From positions 1,381,501-1,445,500 of the forward strand of contig CAJQUW010006363.1 in the NCBI GenBank assembly GCA_907163375.1: 64,000 nt of DNA, in the 5' to 3' direction. The notes beneath the pieces are model-generated. The model ran no database searches and was not told the DNA's origin. It saw only the letters and a list, made by a program, of their open reading frames with translations. Each line of letters begins with the position of its first letter. Position 1 is the stretch's first letter. This DNA is from Prostheceraeus crozeri. Its lineage: Eukaryota > Platyhelminthes > Polycladida > Euryleptidae. Positions 1 through 11,564 of this stretch are shown here, one piece after another. Made by a program: the position numbers and the translations under genes.

Positions 1-1563
1 CTTCTTCTTCAGAATGCGTTTTCAAATTTGCTTAATGGCAGGCAAGAGCTATTTGTAAAAGTGGAGAGTGCAGTCATTTTCGTCAGTGCAAATCAGAAGA
101 GATAAAAATCGTGATGGGAGATTTGAATGTTACGGTAGGCTGAGGGAGAGCTGCAAATATTGTTGGTCCCTTCGGTCTGGGGGAGCGGAATGAGGCAATA
201 AGTTCGTGGAATGATGTGCAAGAGACAGTCAGATTATCACCAACAGCTGGTTCAAGCAGCATCCGAGGCGTTTGCATACATGGATTAGTCACGGTGGTCG
301 CGGACAATATAATGAGCCACACAATGAAGTTGTCCCTTCCATAATCCTACAACGAGTTCGAAGGAAATTACGTCCATTGATTTCCGACGAACAATTCGAA
401 TTTATGCCAGATAAGGGAACTGACAGCGCAATTTTTACACTGAGAATGCTCTGCGAAAGAGCCATACAACACAAGCAGAATGTTTTCCTTTGCTTCATCT
501 ATTGTTCCAAAGCTTTTGACAAAGTTCGTCATGAGAAGGTCATCAATCTTCTTCGAGATATTGGAGCAGATGGAAAAGATATACAATTGATTAGAAATCT
601 ATACTGGAATCAGAAATTCGAGTTGATAATATACTAACACCGTGGATTCGTATCTTGAGAGGCCTCAGAGAAGGCTGTGTACAGTCACCCGACTTTTTCA
701 ATCTGTATACTGAAGCTATCTTCAGCGAGATAGCTGAAATGCTTGGACTGAAAGTCGGTGGCATAAACATCAATAATAGTCGGTATGTTGATGACACGGT
801 ATTAATAGAAACATCACAGGATAATTTACAAGACCCCTTACCTAAAGTAGCTGAAACAAGCGCAGAAATGGGACTTAACATTAATCTCAAGAAAACAGGT
901 CGCAAGAAAATCTGAAAAACCACTATGTCAGCTGAGAATCGGAAATGGATGTATCGAGGAGTTAGACTGTTTCACTTATCTCGGTAGCATAATTACAACC
1001 GACACTGGATGTAAAGTAGAAATCAAAGAACGAATTGCCATTGCCAAGTCGAAATTCCAAGACATGCGCTCCATATTTGGAAACAGAAACCTGTCAATGA
1101 AGTTAATGGTTGTTGAAGTGTTACATATGGTCGATCCTGACCTATGGCTGTGAATGTGAAGCATGGACTTTGACCAGTGAACTGGAAGCGAACATAGAGA
1201 CAGCCGAAATGTGGTTTCTGAGACGAATGCTCCGGATAACATATCTGGAGTGAAAAAGAGAGCTTCTGTCGACCGTCACGAAGAGACAGTTACGTTTCCT
1301 CGGTCATGTTATTCGGGGAGGCGGTTTGGAATGTGCTACGTTGCATGGTCGCATCGAAGGAAGACGTTCGAGAGGGCGACAACGAGCAGGATACCTAGAC
1401 CGTACAAAGAAAACCACGAGATCTTCAGCCGTGGTCGGAACCGTTCAAGGTGGAGAAGCATGATCGTCCAAGCGTGTATCACGCATCGCACCCAGGCAAG
1501 GCATTCATTTAATGGATCAATAATCGCTTGATTTGATCTTTTCGGGTGATCTTGCGTTTTGAC
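1..1563 (+). mobile_element. Degenerate RTE-like non-LTR retrotransposon (LINE)
   Basis: This is the decayed 3' part of a LINE read on the + strand. Residues like IVMGDLN near 108-130 match the end of an endonuclease/exonuclease/phosphatase domain. Reverse transcriptase follows from about 300, with the SKAFDKVRHEK block near 510-535 and a YVDD active-site box (YADD in most relatives) at about 784-795. Text typical of the C-terminal region (LTYGCEAWTL-like, FLGHVIRGGG-like) runs from 1130 to 1340 in shifting frames, and a WRSMIVQAC tail lies near 1455. The endonuclease-RT linker appears deleted, and several frameshifts and stops break the frame, so it cannot be active. It starts outside the window. 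A hAT element was later inserted at 1572. Confidence 0.85.
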
Positions 1564-1571
1564 CAGCTGCA

Positions 1572-2074
1572 CAGTGTTGCGATTCTTGGCGTAGGGTAAA
1601 AAAAACGCGCAAGGTCGAAAAACACGCGCACATGTATTTCCTTACAAATAAGCCAAAATGGCAACTATGATCGCCAGTATTTGATGCAACGAATTTTTAC
1701 AAAGCTTAAATTTGCAGATCAGATAGTAAGAGCTTTGGTATTTTTCAGGACAAGTCAAATACACACGTGCCTTAAGTGGTAGATGCATACGAGCAGTGGG
1801 CCTATAGGCTATCCATTGAGTGAGATGTTAATGAACCTAAATGATCTTTGATAGGCTATACATGTGGCTTATCTAGAAACTGCATGTAATTTGAAATTTT
1901 GATATCTTGATTTTGATATTTTAGAACCAAAGTTTTCTATTATCAAAAATTAAAAATAGAAGTCGAAAACTTAAAAAAACGCGCAAAATGGATAAAAATG
2001 GAAAAAACACGCTTACACGCGCAAATTGTCAAAAAAACGCGCGCGCGTGTAAACACGCGCGAATCGCAACACTG
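1572..2074. mobile_element. Non-autonomous hAT element (503 bp) with 8-bp TSD
   Basis: Terminal inverted repeats begin CAGTGTTGCGATTC at the left end, and the right end is the reverse complement. The element is flanked by a perfect 8-bp duplication CAGCTGCA at 1564-1571 and 2075-2082, the hAT signature. The inner edges carry repeated AAAAACACGCGC / GCGCGTGT blocks that can pair with each other. There is no transposase coding. It sits in the 3' part of the LINE, so it is younger than that LINE. Confidence 0.88.
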
Positions 2075-2154
2075 CAGCTGCAGCAAGCCACCAGCCGTTT
2101 GAACAAGTGATTGGCATTGCAACTGCCTAGCCTACACAAGTCTACATTCATCAT

Positions 2155-2797
2155 TAGGGGTGCACCAAACGTTCGGTTCGGCTGAACCCGGTTTTCGTGA
2201 TGTTTCGTAAGTTCGGCCGAACCTTTTTTGTATTAACTGAAATTTTTCTGTCCTGGATATTTTTCTTCGGGGTTTATTATATTCCATAACTCAAAGGCTT
2301 AAGTTAATTTTTTTGAGTCTCGGAGAGTACTAGGTTAGGTTCGGAATTTTGGTTTGAAGTTTTGTACTCAATCATTTACGAACGACTTTAGCGTTGGCCT
2401 GCGATGGAGTGAAGCCTAGTGGCAAGAAAAGGAGCGTTGAAACTGCGACATATGACTTAATCTGCAACAGTCAGTAGCACGACGATAAATTCTAAATCAT
2501 ATTCCGTTTATGAGGTAGGTGTTACAGTCTTCATTCTATCACTAGTATTATGTCATACATCACTTCGTCATCGGCTTTGCGTTGTTGAATATTGTAATCC
2601 AACCATGCGAAAGTATTCAGCATGAGAATGTATTTAGGACTGAGCAATTCGTAGGATAATAAGTATATTTGCCATTGGAATTTCATTTTTTGGAAGATAG
2701 CTCATGATGTATTTCGAAATACTCAGAAGAAAATACTAATAGGTTCGGCCGGTTCGATTCGACCAAACCCTAAAAATCGAGGTTCGCTGCACCTCCA
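2155..2797. mobile_element. Non-autonomous hAT element (643 bp) with 8-bp TSD
   Basis: The left end reads TAGGGGTGCACCAAACG and the right end, reverse-complemented, TGGAGGTGCAGCGAACC. Both are flanked by the perfect 8-bp duplication TTCATCAT (2147-2154 and 2798-2805). Subterminal GTTCGGCCGAAC-like palindromes occur at both ends (about 2170-2225 and 2742-2785). No transposase coding is visible. Confidence 0.88.
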
Positions 2798-2805
2798 TTC
2801 ATCAT

Positions 2806-4934
2806 GACCGTTGCATCAATAGGTAATCGACATCACTTAGGTGCATTAATTTTATGGGAAGTGGTGATATCGAGCGCTTCAAATTAATCCAGTTACGTTC
2901 AGAACATCATCGGACAACAATGCCCTAATTATTTTGAATTTTATTTTTGTCTAAATGAATTGATGAATTATTTTAAAGCAAGTCATCCGAGAATTTTCTT
3001 CGCAGATGCGGAAATATGGAGGCTTCAAATAGATAAGTCGTTTATAATTCTTTTATGGAACTACCGGCGATTTCTTAAACATAGGTTTGAAAGTTTCGTA
3101 CGTGGCTATTTGACAAATATGCACTGTTGATTTCAACAGTATACAAAAGCTATAGAAACCCACTTAATAGATACTAAGGACTACTACTGCAGCAATCATT
3201 ATCTTTAACTGAACTTGTTACAAGATGTGAGACGCAACGATGAATAGGTAGGTTTGACTTACTGACAATGCTGCAAGAAACATACTAATTTCCTGTCGTT
3301 AGCTTCCTTCTTTTATCCTATAAACCAACATTTGTTCCATTAGACAGCATGAGCTCATTTAAATGTACGAATTACAAGATTACAGTTTTTCGTCGGGCCA
3401 CGTCCATTTTCCTGAAAACATTTTCGCAGCTGGCCCGACCACTGTGGCCCAGTTCCACAATTATTTGATAAAACAGAGACAGTTGAAAGCTATTGAGATG
3501 GAGATGGACACTCTGCGTCTGTGAAAAGTAATAACGTCGGATATAACTCAGAGAGAAGTTGTAGGCAATACAGTAGAAGTGAGATTGCTGCGGTTTCTGT
3601 TTGTTTACGGGCAGATGCGGGCACAGATAGCAACTTACCATTCCTTAAACTTTCAGAAAACTTTGTTTAACAAAAGCAGCATCACAACAATAGGGAAGCA
3701 TATAGAATAAAATTCGATACGTGTAGACCGAACGAACAGATGCAAAATCCTATGAAAACAAATGTAGCTCGTTAATGTGGCATACTAACTGTGGTTTCTC
3801 TGCATCAGAAATTGTAGCACGGGTTTATTTTCTTCTATCCACTAAATCTACCCCCGGGACGTTGACAACTCATTCAATCGGCTGGACATTTAATAAAACG
3901 TCACAAAATGATAGCATTAAAAAGGAAAAAAAACATAAGCACTTCTTTGTCATAAAATACTTAAAATAACATGGTCTTTTAACCCTACTGAAGACAACTA
4001 TTTCTGTGACTTCTCAGGGATAACACTGGAGGTTGAATTATCCACAAGCAGTGGAGAGAAGGCCCATGTGTAAAATGTACAACAAGTATTATCAATTGTG
4101 CAAGTATTAACCCTCGGATGCCAAAAAATCTTTTATTACGAATATCATGAGTAAATATGGACCCACATTATATGTCCCGTAAATATCATAGACTTCTGTA
4201 TCATGGCTGAAACAGTATGTTTTCGAGTCATCTAATCTATTTATTCAAACTTACATATTTAACAAAAATGCTTGATTATCGTAAAGAAAATCATTCACAT
4301 ATTGACTCCTTGCAAACGAAACACTGACATTGCGATGATTGACACATTTATTATTCTATGATCAAGTCTCCACGGGCAAAGACTGCATCGGACATTTTTC
4401 TTGTCTGAATTTTCCGACGCTGAATCCTCGACATTGATAGGATAGGCTTGGTCAAACTTTTGTTCAATGGCTTTTGGCCGCATTCGTGATGATTTTCTTC
4501 TACAGGCAGAGTCGATTTCAATATGCAGTGCACGCATATGATGACTCCAAATTCTAAATGGCTGTAGAAAACAGCAGGATGACTCTGTTGTGTAAAAGTA
4601 GAAACCGACCATTTGATAGGCTTTGTCGATTCGATTCCTCATTTGGTTCGATTGTGAAAGTTGCCTATGGCTTTTACTAATCATGATCGTTAAGATTATG
4701 GAAGAACGAGTTTATAGAATAGCAAATCATTTTGGTTTTCAGTTTTAGCTCCAATGACAAATTCTGTCCTCGATAAACTTAAGCATAAGTAGACTGGTAA
4801 GCAGCTGAACTGACCTCCCGATTCCTGTGATTCTTTGCTTGAATTTCTCTCCGGCTTTTTCCTGTTAGTGTCTATCTATGTCAACATAGTTCGAGCAAGG
4901 CTAGGCGTGGTAGTTCTGATGTTTCTTTTACTGT
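2806..4934. other. No gene recognised
   Basis: AT-rich sequence with stops in all frames. The longest open stretches (minus strand, 3372-3641 and 4295-4684) show no recognisable domain, no splice-site support and biased low-complexity composition. I see no inverted repeats or RNA genes here. Confidence 0.5.
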
Positions 4935-6502
4935 AGGAAATTTTCAGGAATTCCCGAATGGCTGAAATTTTCAGGAATTTTCGGGAATTATGTACTACTA
5001 TCACATTAAAACGGCATATAAACCGTTAATGGGATAGTATTCATTAATTTAATGCATCTGTAAGTATTTTGATCCCCGGGAACAGACTAGTTAAGACCCC
5101 TACAGACTAGTTATATCCCTTACATTTCTTCAAATATTGTGCATAATAGTCTTCATAAAGCTTATCTTCATGTGCTTGGGTTTTAAAATGAATGGAAGCT
5201 TTGAGATACTATAAGCAAATCTGAATACTTCAACAACTTAAAGCGTACAGCAACACATAGAAAATATTAATTAATCGGCAATGAAGAAACGTCATATCTA
5301 TGTTGCACATGTATTATCTATTTTCATCTAAGCACTGTACTACTGCCATTGCTTAACAAGTACATGTACATATATTTTATTACAAAAAATACTCAGTTTA
5401 TCCACATTCATATATTTTCACGAAGGCCTGAAGTTATTTGGAAGATGACTCTTTGACAACAAATTGGTCCATCAAAGACACCATCTTTTTTTCTTTTTGT
5501 TTCAATAGAGTCTTTTTCTTCTCTAATAGAAATTTCAATTTTTCTTCCGAATCTTTCACTTTTGTTGTTGCCGTCGCAATAAACTCTGCAAGTTTCTCTT
5601 TTTCGGCAATAAGTTCTTGCAATTGCCGATCCGTTTCAAGGGCAGAACTTTCAATATTCATGAGTGAGTCATTTGACTTCTGAAAATTGGAAAAATCTCC
5701 AATAATTTGTGCCTTCATGCTTTTCCTTTTGATATTCTCGTTCGCTTTGGCTTCATCCCTTTTTCTCATCCCGTAGTGCTGATGTGCAGCAGAGCAGACA
5801 CTCAGAAGGCTTTCATTGATTGGAACAGTGGACTTTGTCCAACCATTAGCCGAAAGTATCGACTTACTGACGACCAGTGCCTGTACATTTTATACAACAT
5901 GATATGGCGAGATAAAACTATTAAATTATTAAACCATTAACAAGTTCAGGGAAAGCCAAGTATAATTAATGATGTTGGAATCATACTATATGTATTTAGG
6001 ACGATAAAAGGAGTATAAAATGGCGAATTCTGCGTCAGCACTGATAGCATAACTTTCATGAACTTTAAAGGGTATATGTACTTGCTACCAGTTCGATATT
6101 TACAAAATGCTACGGTAGCCTTCTTCGATTCACGAGACCATGGGATTGGAAAGTACATGTACATGTACGTCGTTGTTTAATAGAATTAACTATATTTTGC
6201 CGAAAAATTCATGGAATAAAGGAATGACGATTGATAAAGGAGTCGAGAGGTTTGAAATTGATATTTTAGATAAATTTCTATCATATGCTCGTATGACTAC
6301 TCAGGAGCGTTGATATTTATTGAAGATGTTTAACTTCAACAGGACCCAATGCCAAAAATCATACTTGTTAGAGATACTGCATAATGGATATTTTCAGGAA
6401 TTTCGGGTCCATATTCTCGGGAATTCGGGATAAATTCCCGAATTCGGGAGCAACTTAAAAATTTCGGGAAATTCCCGAATTCGGGAATGAATCGGAGCAC
6501 TG
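4935..6502 (-). mobile_element. hAT-like element with GGGAATTCCCG-type subterminal repeats
   Basis: The right end, reverse-complemented, begins CAGTGCTCCGATTC and then repeats TTCCCGAATTCGGGAA-type palindromes (6395-6490). The left edge carries matching motifs (AATTCCCGAATGG, TTTTCGGGAATT, about 4938-4990), but its terminal CAGTGCTCC is missing. The left terminus is therefore approximate and no target duplication can be shown. The interior keeps a coiled-coil tail reading frame on the minus strand (5434-5769). The same CAGTGCTCC terminus occurs on the element at 10183-10894. Confidence 0.65.
5434..5769 (-). pseudogene. Coiled-coil C-terminal tail of a transposon protein (remnant)
   Basis: A 111-residue open frame, very rich in Lys and Glu, with heptad-like spacing from about residue 50 to 100 (EKEKLAEF...EEKLKFLLEKKKTLL). 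It predicts a long coiled coil and has no enzymatic motif. It lies inside the hAT-like element, on the strand that would put the stop codon towards the degraded left end. A similar charged coiled-coil frame occupies the same relative place in the element at 10183-10894, so I read it as the retained 3' end of the transposase gene rather than a host gene. The Met at 5769 is probably not a true start. Confidence 0.5.
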
Positions 6503-6875
6503 TCACATGATATAGGATAGGATCGCTCTCACATATCTACTCGCAGTCAAAATACAACATTCAACATGAATTGGTGAGTCACTAAACCGATCCATGATTC
6601 TGAGCAGGTGTGGACCCATAAATTACCAATATGCATGAACACTCCCTCGACGAAAACATGATTCTTTGACTCTACTTCCCAAAAAAGTGACAGAAGCGCG
6701 AAAAAGTCATAAAATTTCGATTGCTTTATGCAAATACCTACCGAATGGAACTACTGCATGCCTATCCCTAGGTCCAAGAGTGCCCATATTTGCATCCAAG
6801 GGTCAACAAAAAATCTTGAATTTCAAAAAATTTACATTATTGCAATTAAATAAAATTTTGGGTAACACTAATTAC

Positions 6876-7168
6876 CTTCACGACGTTTGATGTATCGATG
6901 TAGATCATTAATTACTCGCTTGTGATCCCCTCCAGTTGGCAAACTGTGTAGTAGACAGTGACCATCAAAATATTGGCAAACAACTGTCATAAAGTTTTGT
7001 CCTTCAGCACAACGGAAGCAATATTTTCGACCTTCAACTTCGCAGGAATCGAAATGGAATATGTTGTAACACTGCATGTTAATGAAGTGGAAATGTTCCC
7101 GAAAATGATATTCAAAATCGATGGAATAGTCGGAATTCTTTGCACATTCTGATTCAACAGTCATAGCA
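6876..7168 (-). CDS. Candidate internal exon of an unidentified minus-strand gene
   Basis: On the minus strand a pyrimidine-rich tract followed by TTTCTTTCAG ends just above 7168. The open frame then runs 293 nt to a GAAG|GTAATT donor at 6876. It encodes about 97 residues with a Cys/His-rich first half (CYNIFHFDSCEVEGRKYCFRC) and a second half containing FDGHCLLHSL and INDLHRYIKRRE. DGHCLLHSL resembles the catalytic DGxC-L stretch of OTU-type cysteine proteases, but I cannot confirm that fold. The exon would begin in phase 2 and end in phase 1. It lies between two transposons and not inside either. No neighbouring exon could be found, so it may be an orphan or relic. Confidence 0.5.
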
Positions 7169-7615
7169 CTGAAAGAAAAAAACGACAATTTTTTTAGTAA
7201 AACACGTGCTTAATAAGCACGGGCTTCGCCAAATATTTATCAAGGGATAGCTTTTCATTTTTTGAGTATTTAGAAGAAATTGAAATATACATGTAAGCAT
7301 CTGAACATTCGTAGCAGTTTATTATTGTCGCTCTGCACATTTTATTCGGGCGACGCATACTTGAAAAAAACAATAATTTCTCTGCATACGAGTACAATGT
7401 TGTTACATCTCTCAAGTAGGGTCTAATATAAGCTATCTGCACACAATAGTCGCACCAAATGCGAACGCATGTATTCTAAAAATCAGCGCTGCAACAGTCG
7501 TCCTATCGAAATTTCCACGACGAACCGTAAAATTCTCACCCGCTTGAAGGCATTTCTTCTTTGAAATCACATCGCACTTTAAAAGCAAACGAATATTTAA
7601 GTGGTACTAGTAATA

Positions 7616-8328
7616 GTCCGGCAGCCAGAGCGAGTTTCTGCAGGGAACGAGGCCGAAAATGAGACTTTCACAGAATGATGTGCACCCTATGCCCACTACG
7701 AATCGGCACGTCTGCCGAGTTCTAGTGAGTTCCTCTTCTTGTCAGACACGATCAAAGAAAAACACATGTAAATCCAATGGGACGCAGATTGCAGTTTTAA
7801 GCTAAAATGAAATTTTGTATGTTTTCTATGATTAAACGATAAGTACTCAGCCCAGAGTCATAATTTTTGGCATGGAATGTCTTCAGGTCATTTCCTATGA
7901 TGTGCATGTGCTTTTATCATGCATCTAATCGGCAATGTATGTGAGAATGTGGATAAAGTTGCTCAAAATGTTTGTGTTTGCCGACATTAAGAGGCTCGCC
8001 AAATTTAAATGCGTTTAGTTTTATAGACAGGGGTGCATGAAAATGAAAGGAAATGACCTGAAGACATTCCATGCCAAAAATTATGACTCTGGGCTTACTA
8101 CTTTTCCTTTAATCATAGAAAATATACAAAATTTCATTTTAGCCAAAAACTGCAATCTGCGTCCCATTGGATTTACATGTGTTTTTCTTTGATCGTGTCT
8201 GACAAGAAGAGGAACTCACTAGAACTCGGCAGACGTGCCGATTCGTAGTGGGCATAGGCTGCACATCATTCTGTGAAAGTCTCACTTTCGGCCTCGTTCC
8301 CTGCAGAAACTCGTTCTGGCTGCCGGAC
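7616..8328. mobile_element. Foldback element with two 280-bp inverted arms
   Basis: The left arm, 7616-7895, starts GTCCGGCAGCCAGA and is the reverse complement of the right arm, 8049-8328. By eye only about ten substitutions differ and there is no length change. The arms enclose a 153-bp loop. TA dinucleotides flank both ends (7614-7615, 8329-8330), suggesting a TA target as in Tc1/mariner-type MITEs, though the family is unproven. There is no coding capacity. Confidence 0.85.
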
Positions 8329-8382
8329 TATAACAGTAGTTGTGTAACAGTGATGAAGGGGAAGAATGAAGTTATGTACTTT

Positions 8383-8857
8383 TCAGTCCGGCATCGTGGT
8401 ATAAATTATCATCTTTAGAGGAGGCAAGAATTGTGCCATCATTTCATGATGCATTATATGTACTACTATGCTATATGATAAGGATTGGTATGCGGTTACT
8501 GAAACACGTTTTTCAACGCTTTGAATTTCGCTAGTCAACTTCGCTGGTAGATGAGCGAAGATAGGCGATGCACACTCCAGCATAGATCCGATCAGCCCTA
8601 CATTGTCGTACATTGGCAGCACAATTCGACCTATCCACATCCAGAACCGTGAGCATATCAACTCCAACAGTAGTTCGGTATTTAAGCATAAAGCTGCATG
8701 AAAATGCAACTTCAACGCCGAGGTACTCAGTCGCGAATATGAGACTACGTCTGAGAATATTAGAAGCCATCGAGATTAAGAAGTGGCAGCCCAACATAAT
8801 TACCGACAAGAGCGTGAAGAACTGAAGTACATCGTGTTTTAAGTTCCCTCTTAGCAT
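8383..8857 (-). mobile_element. LINE reverse-transcriptase C-terminal fragment
   Basis: Minus-strand text resembling the region after the RT thumb of non-LTR elements: SMLECASPIFAHLPAKL, then SEIQSVEKRVSVTAYQSLSY. This corresponds to the widespread LEYA-PVW ... IE-VQKRALRI pattern. The frames overlap and shift between 8857 and 8383, so it is a broken fragment. No tail or target duplication is visible. Confidence 0.55.
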
Positions 8858-10182
8858 TTTTACACTTTTTCTTTTTTTTAGTAAGTTTGCACCTGGCTTG
8901 CTCTGTCTTGCAGCGATGAGAGTGCACTTTTACTGCTGCGAGACGCGGCGTCCTCTTTTCAGTTGTCGATCACGTCATTCGGGCAGATCGGTGATTGCCG
9001 GGTGCGCTCGCTGTCATTATCAGTCATTGCATGAAGATTGAAGAAGGCGGTTGACGGCGAAAACTTGTATTATATGTACAATAGAGCAGCATCATCTCAT
9101 CCTACATACTGTCTTCAAATACTAGGACCTAAAACTCATCAATTGTCATTGCATTCAAGTCTTCATTCTGATAAGTTTCTGACAAAATTGTTAGTGCCTC
9201 CTCTTAACATGTTCGCATATAACCTGATAGATTGCTGTAGACGAGTGCTTTGAAATGATTGATCAAATTTTATTATTTATACAAAACGCAGAACAGACCT
9301 ACACCAGCATCAATAAGATAAGTCAGTGCAAAAATAAAAAAATCTTTGAGATAAATAGCCCAGCAGACATGCGATTACTTGCTGGCAATATTGACTGATG
9401 CTGAAACCAGCATAGTAGATATACGTGCAAAATAGCTCAGTTAAGATTGTTGTGATCCTTTCCGAAAAGCTATTGACAACAATATACTTTGATTTGTGTG
9501 CAATTTACTCGTTTTAGTTACAACTAGTTTTTAATCTAATATGTCGGTGAAGCAGCAACAAGTGAAGCACAACGCATCAAGAAGGCTATCGAAGGCGCAT
9601 ACCCTCACCTCAAGACCATGGCATGGTATAGAACACGGAAAGTCTCTGGCAACGCACCCAAAGACTCCATTCCGCCGACCCAGAAACCACTTGTGATTTA
9701 CTCATACGACTGTGCTTGCGGAGCGAGTTGTGGGGCGGACGGAAAGGACGCTGTAGCTGAGAGCCAAAGAACACATCCCGAAGTGGTGCGAGCAAAAGAA
9801 GCAGAGGCCAAGGTCCAAGCAGCCGCCTACTTCTTCCATTACTCAACACTACCTTTCTTGTCCTCACCCAGCGTTGAGAAGTGCCTTCAAAGTGGTGAGA
9901 CAATGCAGACACAAATCTGATGATTGGCGAGGCTGTCTTCATACGCCTTACCAAGCCTTCTTTGTGCATACAGAAGGACTTCACGTGCTCTTGTAGGCTT
10001 ATTCCCTAGTCTCGCTCATGTATGTCTACTTGCTGGACGATTGCATGACCTTAGTTTTTGAGCTTCTGCTGATATCTTGTCCATTTTTGTTCTGTCGCGC
10101 TTTTCTTAATTTTCATTTAACTACTTATTTTTCTTTTATCAGTACCGTTGCATACCGGTAGTTTTTAATCGTTGGAACATAC
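8858..10182. other. No gene recognised; one unidentified open stretch
   Basis: AT-rich sequence. From about 9555 to 9920 the + strand is open and protein-like in composition (SEAQRIKKAIEGAYPHLKT near 9560-9617, then SYDCACGASCGADGKDAV), ending in a TGA near 9920. I do not recognise it and see no splice sites or transposon ends tied to it. It could be a relic of an unknown element. Confidence 0.35.
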
Positions 10183-10894
10183 CAGTGCTCCTAGCAACAC
10201 TTGTCCTCTCATTTCGCGTGACGCGAAAAATTTCGCGTCAACGCCAAATCGGTTGATTTAGTTATAAAGTAGCCTATACATCATAGTCACGCTTATCAAT
10301 CAGCACAAAACATCTATTACATCATCATTTACATGATAATTACTTTTAATAAGAACTCGTTATTTCATCGATCTAATAGATGTACTATATATCAGACTAT
10401 CACGATAAGAAATTGCTGTCAAAAATGCATGTATATGATCATCATGAATGAATGTTATTATTCATTCAGCATTTAGGTCATTTCGATGATGGGCCTTCTT
10501 TTCTTGAATCATCAATGTGACGTTTAAAAGCCGACCGCACAATCTGATCAGATAATCATTTTTGTCTCTGGTCCAACTTCCGCTGTTCTGACCGCAGTTC
10601 CTCCAATTGCTGATCGGACCTCAAAGCTTGACGCTGGGCCTCTTCGAGAAGTTTGTGTAATCTCTCCTTCTCCTTCAGTTTCTGGGTCACCGCTTCGTCT
10701 ATTTTCACTTTTCTTTTGTCATTTTTCTTCATCTGTTCATTTTCATGAGATAGCTCTTTTTCCAATGCTTCGGATTTCTCAGCATTCACTTTTTTACACA
10801 GACATACAGCTATGAAAGTCCATAATATTGACAAATGTAGATATGAGAATTTCGCGTCGTCAAACGCGAATTCGCGTCGTCGCTAGGAGCACTG
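10183..10894 (-). mobile_element. hAT-like element (712 bp) with TTCGCGTCGTC subterminal repeats
   Basis: The ends begin CAGTGCTCCTAGC on both sides in inverted orientation. Flanks are GAACATAC (10175-10182) and GAACATAA (10895-10902), a 7/8-matching 8-bp target duplication. Inside each end are GACGCGAA / TTCGCGTC blocks that can pair (10215-10245 and 10848-10882). A coiled-coil frame occupies the minus strand of the middle (10556-10834). Confidence 0.82.
10556..10834 (-). pseudogene. Coiled-coil tail remnant of a hAT-type protein
   Basis: A 92-residue open frame on the minus strand, almost entirely Lys/Glu/Gln/Leu from residue 17 on (QKLKEKERLHKLLEEAQRQ, then QQLEELRSEQRKLDQRQK). It predicts a long coiled coil ending at a stop. 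It sits inside the hAT-like element, so it is most likely the surviving last exon of the family transposase. The first 13 residues are hydrophobic and probably not part of the original frame. It has no catalytic residues. Confidence 0.5.
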
Positions 10895-11564
10895 GAACAT
10901 AAACCGTAAAACTTGTGATAGACAACCACATGCATTAGAACGCCACTTCCTATATTCTGGCAGTATAAGTAATGAGCCCTAAGATATTTACTTGTGTAAG
11001 GCCGGTGTGTGTTGCTCATCCTGCTTGCTTTATAGGTAGTAATCTTGTGTGCCAATTTACTAAAGAGATGTAGTGTACCATCTTGATAAGAGTTGAGTCT
11101 TAATTACTAGTACTTTGGGTTGGGCATAAATGTTTATTGTCAATAATAATATTACTTATAATGTACTTTATATTCAATATACTTTGTTGAATATCGGTAT
11201 CTGTGAAATATGTATTTAGTATCCTACCAGGATTCGATCACAAAATGTCAAGTCACAATATTAAACCGAAATTTAAATGCTCCATGATATATAAGATACT
11301 TAGTAGAACACTTGAGAGTTTCACAGATGGAACATAATCGGAAATGCTTGATTTTGAAGCGATATTTCTTAATTAGAATCGAAGATGTTGAAAAATAGAC
11401 CGCCACCCAAGAGAAGGGGCTTTATTACAGAAATTTCACCCCTAGCACAGCTACGAGACATGAACGAAACTTGGGTTACTTATTGAAAAAAGTAATAAAT
11501 TGTGTTGTCTAAAATAAATAAGAGAAAAAACAGATCTTCTAATCTGATCAAGCCGTCCCCATCA

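Noticed and set aside
1572-2074. CRISPR-like short repeats
   Set aside because: The repeats are inward-facing subterminal repeats of a hAT element in animal DNA. They lack regular spacers.
9610-9984. 124-codon minus-strand frame as a gene
   Set aside because: The opposite strand looks more protein-like over the same bases. The minus frame is Leu/Arg biased with no domain, probably a shadow.
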